From an uncultured bacterium (GTDB lineage: Bacteria; Actinomycetota; Actinomycetes; S36-B12), in assembly GCA_903954205.1 (NCBI GenBank), contig CAJBMR010000246.1:1-6890 (forward strand): a DNA stretch of 6,890 nt. The letters run 5' to 3'. Of the stretch, positions 1 to 6,890 are shown one piece after another. A model generated the notes under the pieces. That model saw only the letters and a list, made by a program, of their open reading frames with translations. It ran no database searches and had not been told where the DNA came from. Each line of letters begins with the position of its first letter. Positions within the stretch are counted from its first letter, which is position 1. The position numbers and the translations under genes were made by a program.

Positions 1-86
1 GGTGTCGGTGTCGGCGTGGGTGTCGGAGTGGGCGTGGGTGTCGGCGTGGGAGTCGGTGTGGGAGTCGGTGTCGGCGTGGGTGTCGT
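1..86 (-). repeat. Thr-Pro linker repeat, cut by window edge
   Basis: Hexamer-based repeat encoding (Thr-Pro)n from residue 587 of the LPMO-GH5 gene. About 28 residues are visible and the tract continues out of the window. Codons are mixed (ACG/ACA/ACT with CCG/CCC). Such a flexible linker normally precedes another module, most often a CBM2 in actinobacterial cellulases; that module is not visible here. Confidence 0.9.
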
Positions 87-1844
87 TGACGCCCCCATGA
101 GATCCCTCAGCAGCCCCATTTTATCGGTGTGCACCGTCCGCCAGTCGTCGGTGAGCACGCCACCGGTGTCGCCGGAGTTCGGATTCCACGACCAGAAGGT
201 CCAGCTCATGCCCTTGGACTTCATGTACGACGTGAACTGGGTGATCCAGCGGCCCTCGACCGTGGTGGGCGAGACGCTCTTGGCGCCGAACTCACCGACG
301 AAGATGGGCGCGATGCCCTGCTCGTGGATGTAGCCGAAGCCCTTCTGCCAGCGATCGGCGAGGATCGCCGCCATGTTGGGGTCGGAGAACCACGGCTGCG
401 CGAAGACGCCGGGGCCGTACTCGTGGGGTGAGTAGACCAGGCGATTGGCGACGGGGAGACGCACGGGGTTGTTGCGCACTCCCTCGAGGTTGCCGCCCCA
501 CCAGTGCCGGTCCAGCTGCTGGCCGCCAGCCACGGGCCCTTCGATGCCCTCGACGACGATGAGCACCTCGGGGTTGCGGGCGAGGACAGCGGCACCCGCG
601 CGCTCGGCGGCGCGGCGCCAGTCGGTGGCGAGGCCGGTGCCCCATGTGGCGGGGCCGTGGGGCTCGTTCTTGAGATCGAAGGCCACGACGTGATCAGAGG
701 CGGCGTACCGCGTGGCAAGCATCTCCCAGGTGGAGATCCAGTCAGCCTCGGTGAATCCGCCCTGGCCGTACCAGAGGCCATCCATGAAGCCGTCATTCGA
801 CTGTGAGTGGTTGTCGAGGATGACCATGAGTCCCAGGCGACCGGCCTCGGCGATGACGGCGTCCATGACCTGCAGCGGTGTCTTGCCCTGGAGGTCGGCG
901 TTGCGGCCGCCGCCGTAGTCGATGCCGGTGGTGGTCGTGCCTCGCATGGCCTGCAGGGAGAAGGGGATGCGGATCGTGTTGAAGCCCAGGTCATCGATCT
1001 GCTTGAGCATGTCCTTGTAGTCGCGCGTCCACAGCCCGTGGGGTGCCTGGTTGGAGGTCTCGAGACCGAACCAGTTGACGCCCTGCCAGATCACCGTCTT
1101 GCCTTGCGAGTCGGTGATGCGGTTGCCCGAGGTCACGAGCGGGTAGTCGATCGCGCCGGTGGTCGGCGTAGGAGTCGGAGTCGGTGTGGGCGTCGGCGTC
1201 ACCGTGCCGGATGAGTCGAGGGTGACATCGGAGCATGAGTAGAAGGCCTCGGTCGAATCGCTGCGCTGCCAGACGGTGTAGAGGATGTGCCGGCCTTGGC
1301 GTGCGGGCATGTCGACGCGCATCGTCGTGACTGCCTCCAGCGGGCGGAATCCGGTGTCGTGTACGAGCTCGAGGTCGGACCACTTCAGCGGCTTGGTGAC
1401 GTCGAAGCCCGCCTTGGTGAGGTAGACGCGGAAGTAGCGCGTCGCGTGCGGCGCGGTGGACTCCCAGCGCAGCGTGTACTTGCCGTCGGCGTCGGGCCGC
1501 AGGTTCGTCGCCTTCCACTGGGTGGACGGGGTATCGAAGGCGGCGTACTTGCTGCGCCCCGCGCTGCAGAGCTGACCGTCCGGGACCAGCGCCTGATGGT
1601 TGCCGTTGGCCGCGGGCTGGTTGACCTCGGTCCAGTCGTAGAGGGCCTGCGGGTTGGCCTGCCAGGCGGCGGCGCACATCGGTGAGCTGCGGTCTCCGTG
1701 GAAGCACTCCCAGATTCGAGAAGAGGGAAGGGACAGCGACCCATGAGCCGATGCCGGCGCGGCGATCACAACCCCGGTGACCGCTGCTGCAGCCATGGCG
1801 ATGAGTGAGGTGGCGATTGCGGTGGTACGTCGCGCGGTGCGCAT
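1..1844 (-). CDS. Secreted AA10 LPMO-GH5 cellulase fusion (3' end beyond window)
   Basis: At least 614 codons, open to the left edge. Residues 1-33 are a signal peptide ending ASA, so the mature protein begins HGS with His34, the N-terminal copper ligand of an LPMO. The AA10 module (about 34-212) has the second histidine-brace ligand His133 (APHAT) and the axial Phe201 (EAFYSC). A 14-residue Thr-Pro linker (216-229) leads to a GH5 catalytic domain (about 231-585) resembling Acidothermus E1 endoglucanase: Arg292 (IRIPFS), His346, acid/base Glu394 (KNEPH), His474/Tyr476, nucleophile Glu518 (GEFG) and the WTFWSWNP motif at 548-555. A second Thr-Pro linker begins at 587 and is cut; a terminal CBM is likely but unseen. 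The expected role is extracellular cellulose cleavage by paired oxidation and endo-hydrolysis. The ATG at 1844 follows GGAGG at a short 4-nt spacing; the next ATG (codon 17) would remove the signal peptide. Substrate of the AA10 module is inference. Confidence 0.93.
   Translation of the reverse strand, partial: MRTARRTTAIATSLIAMAAAAVTGVVIAAPASAHGSLSLPSSRIWECFHGDRSSPMCAAAWQANPQALYDWTEVNQPAANGNHQALVPDGQLCSAGRSKYAAFDTPSTQWKATNLRPDADGKYTLRWESTAPHATRYFRVYLTKAGFDVTKPLKWSDLELVHDTGFRPLEAVTTMRVDMPARQGRHILYTVWQRSDSTEAFYSCSDVTLDSSGTVTPTPTPTPTPTPTTGAIDYPLVTSGNRITDSQGKTVIWQGVNWFGLETSNQAPHGLWTRDYKDMLKQIDDLGFNTIRIPFSLQAMRGTTTTGIDYGGGRNADLQGKTPLQVMDAVIAEAGRLGLMVILDNHSQSNDGFMDGLWYGQGGFTEADWISTWEMLATRYAASDHVVAFDLKNEPHGPATWGTGLATDWRRAAERAGAAVLARNPEVLIVVEGIEGPVAGGQQLDRHWWGGNLEGVRNNPVRLPVANRLVYSPHEYGPGVFAQPWFSDPNMAAILADRWQKGFGYIHEQGIAPIFVGEFGAKSVSPTTVEGRWITQFTSYMKSKGMSWTFWSWNPNSGDTGGVLTDDWRTVHTDKMGLLRDLMGASTTPTPTPTPTPTPTPTPTPTPTPTPTPT
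1158..1199 (-). repeat. Short Thr-Pro linker between AA10 and GH5
   Basis: Six Thr-Pro units followed by Thr-Thr (residues 216-229) join the LPMO directly to the GH5 domain. Third codon positions vary (ACG, ACA, ACT; CCG, CCC, CCT), so this tract is older or more diversified than the long linker in the chitinase gene. Confidence 0.9.
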
Positions 1845-1999
1845 GAGTCCTCCGTGAGGATGGGGGGAAGCCGTGCGACCACGGTCCCGGTACGGAGGGG
1901 TGCGTTGCGCGGTGGTTTCCTTAAACGTGCATCAGAAGTGAGCGTTTCCCGTAGTGGATGCACCTTCATGGAGATTCCTCGAATTTACCCAGAAAGGGA
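1845..1999 (-). promoter_or_regulatory. Upstream region of the LPMO-GH5 gene with candidate promoter and operator
   Basis: The leader contains GGAGG at 1849-1853 just before the ATG. A 7-bp inverted repeat, GTGCATC at 1927-1933 and GATGCAC at 1957-1963 with a 23-nt gap, flanks GGGAAAC (minus strand, 1944-1950). Read on the minus strand, GGAAA followed after 17 nt by CGTT (1924-1927) resembles the -35/-10 layout of ECF-sigma promoters. This is a weak match and no TSS is known. The inverted repeat would overlap the promoter and could bind a dimeric regulator. Both assignments are inference. Confidence 0.3.
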
Positions 2000-2035
2000 C
2001 GACCCCCCATCCGCGCAATGGCGGACGGGGGGTCG
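2000..2035 (-). terminator. Intrinsic terminator-like hairpin after the chitinase gene
   Basis: A 15-bp inverted repeat (2000-2014 with 2021-2035) around a 6-nt loop, starting 16 nt past the chitinase stop codon. It has an A/C mismatch if transcribed from the plus strand, but a G-U wobble and hence a fully paired stem when transcribed from the minus strand, which supports action on the minus-strand transcript. The following tract (CGTCCCTTTCT) is only weakly U-rich, as is common in high-GC actinomycetes. It separates the two minus-strand genes. Confidence 0.75.
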
Positions 2036-2051
2036 ACATGCCTGAGTGCGG

Positions 2052-4799
<2,748 letters not shown>

Positions 4800-4825
4800 G
4801 TGAATCTCCTGTCCTGGGCATGACA

Positions 4826-4839
4826 TGCACGGTCGTGCA
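4826..4839. promoter_or_regulatory. Candidate operator: 14-nt palindrome upstream of chitinase
   Basis: TGCACG and CGTGCA form perfect 6-bp arms around GT. The same CGTGCA half-site occurs at 1926-1931 upstream of the LPMO-GH5 gene, there within a wider-spaced inverted repeat. A shared regulator of the two enzyme genes is possible; the factor is unknown. Confidence 0.35.
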
Positions 4840-4988
4840 CACCCGAGTGGACTTCCAGCCTCCTGACCGGGTTCCCGGGGTCGCCAGTCGAGAGGCGCGT
4901 TCCCAGGGGTTTCTCACGAAGCGCTCAGCGAATCTCATCCGTTCGGCTGACACGGCCTCACCACCTAGGGGACATCTCGGACTCGGCA

Positions 4989-4994
4989 TAGACT
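4989..4994 (+). promoter_or_regulatory. Candidate -10 element (TAGACT) for leaderless purF
   Basis: TAGACT fits the actinobacterial -10 form TANNNT and ends 6 nt before the purF GTG. No Shine-Dalgarno-like purine run precedes the GTG; the spacer is CCCCCT. Transcription would therefore begin at or next to the G of GTG, giving a leaderless mRNA, a common arrangement in actinomycetes. No clear -35 is seen. Confidence 0.5.
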
Positions 4995-5000
4995 CCCCCT

Positions 5001-6524
5001 GTGGCGCGCGGTGACGGCAGGCTCACGCATGAATTCCTCGGCGATGACCGAGCGCCCCAGGACGCCTGCGGAGTCTTCGGCGTGTGGGCACCGGGTGAGG
5101 ACGTCGCCAAGCTCACCTACTTCGGCCTCTACGCCCTGCAGCATCGTGGTCAGGAGTCAGCTGGCATCGCGGTGAGCGACGGCCACCGCATCGTCGTCTA
5201 CAAGGACATGGGCCTGGTCTCCCAGGTCTTCACCGAGGCGAGCCTGGAGTCGCTGCAGGGTCACCTCGCCATCGGCCACACGCGCTACTCCACGACCGGC
5301 TCGAGCTGCTGGGACAACGCGCAGCCCACCTTCCGGGCGACCGCCACCGGTCATCTCGCGCTCGCGCACAACGGCAACCTCACCAACACACCTGATCTCG
5401 CCGATCGGGTCGCTGCACTCGAGGTCGATCGTGGTGAGTTGCCCCTGGGCACGCCGAAGCCCACGCGGGCGACCTCGGATACCGAGCTGGTCACTGCCCT
5501 GATCGCGGCCCACCCCGATGAGTCGATGGAGGTGGCGGCGATGAAGGAGCTGCCGCAGCTCCAGGGCGCCTATTCACTCGTCTTCATGGACGACACGACC
5601 CTGTACGCCGCCCGCGATCCGCAGGGCATCCGGCCCCTTGTGCTGGGTCGCCTCGAGCGCGGCTGGGTGGTCGCGAGCGAGACCGCAGCGCTCGACATCG
5701 TCGGCGCGTCGTACGTCCGGGAGATCGAGCCGGGTGAGCTCATCGCCATCGACGAGCACGGCCTGCGTGCGCACTGCTTCGCGAAGCCAGAGCCTAAGGG
5801 CTGCCTCTTTGAGTTCGTCTACCTTGCCCGGCCTGACACCACCATCTCCGATCGCAGTGTGCAGGCGACGCGCGTCGACATCGGCAAGCGCCTCGCGCGC
5901 GAGCACCCCGTCGAGGCCGACCTGGTCATCCCCGTGCCGGAGTCGGGTCGCTACGCCGCGATCGGCTACGCGCAGGAGTCGGGCATCCCCTTCGCCGAGG
6001 GCCTGGTGAAGAACTCCTACGTCGGGCGCACCTTCATCCAGCCGTCGCAGACGATTCGCCAGCTCGGCATCCGTCTCAAGCTCAACCCGCTGCGCGAGGT
6101 CATTGCCGACCAGCGGCTCGTCGTCGTCGACGACTCGATCGTGCGCGGCAACACTCAGCGCGCCCTCGTGCGAATGCTGCGCGAGGCCGGTGCCCGTGAG
6201 GTGCACGTGCGAATCTCCTCCCCGCCGGTGAAGTGGCCGTGCTTCTACGGCATCGACTTCGCCTCTCGCGCCGAGTTGGTCGCCAATGGCCTCTCGGTGG
6301 AGGAGATCTGCCGCTCGATCGGTGCCGATTCACTCGGCTACGTCTCGCTCGATCAGCTCGTCGAGGCGACGACGATCCCCAAGGATGACCTCTGCCGGGC
6401 GTGCTTCGATGGCGTCTATCCCGTGCCGATCCCGGAGCCCGAGGTCATGGGCAAGCACCTGCTCGAGGGCCTGGAGAAGCGGGTGTCCTCGACTACGCAC
6501 ATCGACGCGCTGCAGCATCCCTGA
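5001..6524 (+). CDS. purF: Amidophosphoribosyltransferase (PurF)
   Basis: This 507-residue protein transfers the glutamine amide nitrogen to PRPP, giving phosphoribosylamine, the first committed step of de novo purine synthesis in the cytoplasm. A 22-residue propeptide precedes Cys23 (DACGVFG), the N-terminal nucleophile of the class II glutaminase domain (about 23-255), where HTRYST, HNGNL and TSDTE are seen at 93-98, 123-127 and 158-162. The phosphoribosyltransferase domain has the PRPP loop VVVDDSIVRGNT (374-385). Cys268, Cys414, Cys465 and Cys468 match the four [4Fe-4S] ligands of the Bacillus-type enzyme. Length is normal for the family. The GTG at 5001 has no ribosome binding site but a well-placed TANNNT, consistent with leaderless translation. 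The neighbour downstream is not purM, which commonly follows purF in actinomycetes. Identification is very secure; the exact start is slightly less so. Confidence 0.97.
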   Translation: MARGDGRLTHEFLGDDRAPQDACGVFGVWAPGEDVAKLTYFGLYALQHRGQESAGIAVSDGHRIVVYKDMGLVSQVFTEASLESLQGHLAIGHTRYSTTGSSCWDNAQPTFRATATGHLALAHNGNLTNTPDLADRVAALEVDRGELPLGTPKPTRATSDTELVTALIAAHPDESMEVAAMKELPQLQGAYSLVFMDDTTLYAARDPQGIRPLVLGRLERGWVVASETAALDIVGASYVREIEPGELIAIDEHGLRAHCFAKPEPKGCLFEFVYLARPDTTISDRSVQATRVDIGKRLAREHPVEADLVIPVPESGRYAAIGYAQESGIPFAEGLVKNSYVGRTFIQPSQTIRQLGIRLKLNPLREVIADQRLVVVDDSIVRGNTQRALVRMLREAGAREVHVRISSPPVKWPCFYGIDFASRAELVANGLSVEEICRSIGADSLGYVSLDQLVEATTIPKDDLCRACFDGVYPVPIPEPEVMGKHLLEGLEKRVSSTTHIDALQHP

Positions 6525-6528
6525 GTGT

Positions 6529-6890
6529 CTAGCGCTTCGCCTTCTGCTTGATCACGATCGTGGGATTCGAGAAGTGGAAATTGCGCGCGGCTATCCGTAG
6601 GTAGCCGCCGCGAGTGGTGAGAGACGATGTCGACGCCTGCTCATCTCCGTCCTCGGCGTAGACCTCGATAGACAGTCGGTCCTTCAGTTGACGCGGATTG
6701 ATGTTCCACAGGCATTCAGCCAGTTCTAGTGGAATGAGTGCGTCGAATGACCCCCGGAAGAGTTTGCCCTTGGCGTTGAAATGCGAGCCACTGAGGGGTG
6801 TGCGCAGTTCTTGCGCCTCGGGGTCCCAGTCCGGGAGTCCCCACTGCCCGGCGTTCGTCGAGAAGACGGGGAACCGCTCCCCCAAGCAGA
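6529..6890 (-). CDS. Unrecognised protein, C-terminal part (5' end beyond window)
   Basis: An open frame from the right edge to the TAG at 6529-6531, about 120 residues. A TTG at 6883-6885 could start it, but the frame stays open above that point and no ribosome binding site can be judged, so I treat it as the C-terminal end of a longer protein. The visible part has alternating hydrophobic and polar stretches (FPVFSTNAGQWG, LRTPLSGSHFN, YLRIAARNFHFSNPTIVIK) that suggest a beta-rich fold, with no membrane span and a basic tail (KQKAKR). I assign no function. It is convergent with purF, the stop codons lying 4 nt apart. G+C is about 60% here (209 of 350 by hand count, 6541-6890), below that of purF. 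A coding origin is likely given the long open frame on this strand. Confidence 0.6.
   Translation of the reverse strand, partial: CLGERFPVFSTNAGQWGLPDWDPEAQELRTPLSGSHFNAKGKLFRGSFDALIPLELAECLWNINPRQLKDRLSIEVYAEDGDEQASTSSLTTRGGYLRIAARNFHFSNPTIVIKQKAKR

Larger units (their letters stand above)
4800..5000. promoter_or_regulatory. Divergent intergenic region between chitinase and purF
   Basis: 201 bp without a gene. For the minus-strand chitinase it holds AGGAG at 4806-4810. It also holds a perfect inverted repeat TGCACG-GT-CGTGCA at 4826-4839, 27 nt upstream of the GTG and well placed for an operator or a transcript-leader element. A second inverted repeat, CCGGG-TT-CCCGG, lies at 4867-4878. No convincing -35/-10 pair for the chitinase could be picked out. 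The purF promoter is listed separately. Confidence 0.4.

Noticed and set aside
16..333. Plus-strand reading frame beginning with a Val-Gly repeat
   Set aside because: It is the antisense of the Thr-Pro linker and the GH5 C-terminus; the minus-strand frame has intact catalytic motifs. The same applies to Val-Gly frames at 3199-3570 and 3625-3810.
221..994. Long minus-strand frame rich in Ser/Pro/Arg
   Set aside because: It is out of frame with the GH5 domain, which is read continuously through the same bases with recognisable motifs; low-complexity composition is typical of a high-GC shadow frame.
4920..4925. AGCGCT as a CebR-type cellulase operator
   Set aside because: Only the central six bases match; the flanks do not follow the TGGG/CCCA pattern of the known 14-bp site.
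6553..6562. CACGATCGTG palindrome as a terminator for purF
   Set aside because: Ten-nt palindrome with no loop and no U-rich tract; it lies inside the convergent coding sequence and is probably chance.

Overview
The window is high-GC DNA with the codon habits, long Pro-Thr linkers and gene types of a biomass-degrading soil or litter actinomycete (Actinomycetota). I cannot place the family. It holds two large secreted polysaccharide-degrading enzymes, one purine-biosynthesis gene and the end of one unrecognised gene.

Left part, minus strand: a gene running off the left edge (1844 to 1) encodes a signal peptide, an AA10 copper lytic polysaccharide monooxygenase (LPMO), a short Thr-Pro linker, a GH5 cellulase of the Acidothermus E1 type (subfamily GH5_1 by eye), and a further Thr-Pro linker cut by the edge. 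Upstream of it, also on the minus strand (4799 to 2052), a 915-residue gene encodes a signal peptide, a paralogous AA10 LPMO, two CBM2-like carbohydrate-binding modules and a GH18 chitinase, joined by three Thr-Pro linkers. A strong hairpin at 2000-2035 separates the two genes, so each is probably transcribed on its own. Both enzymes join an oxidative chain-cutting module to a hydrolase in one polypeptide, one built for cellulose and the other for chitin. The two LPMO modules are about 69% identical by my hand count.

Right part: purF (5001-6524, plus strand) is divergent from the chitinase gene across a 201-bp intergenic region. It encodes amidophosphoribosyltransferase, the first committed enzyme of de novo purine synthesis, with all catalytic and iron-sulfur residues present. 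It appears to be read from a leaderless mRNA. A convergent gene of unknown function enters from the right edge and stops 4 nt beyond the purF stop; its base composition is less GC-rich.

The most interesting content is the pair of LPMO-hydrolase fusions. The Thr-Pro linker DNA is a set of hexamer repeats that could act as recombination seams between modules, and the longest linker carries pure 12-nt repeats and G-quadruplex-forming motifs.
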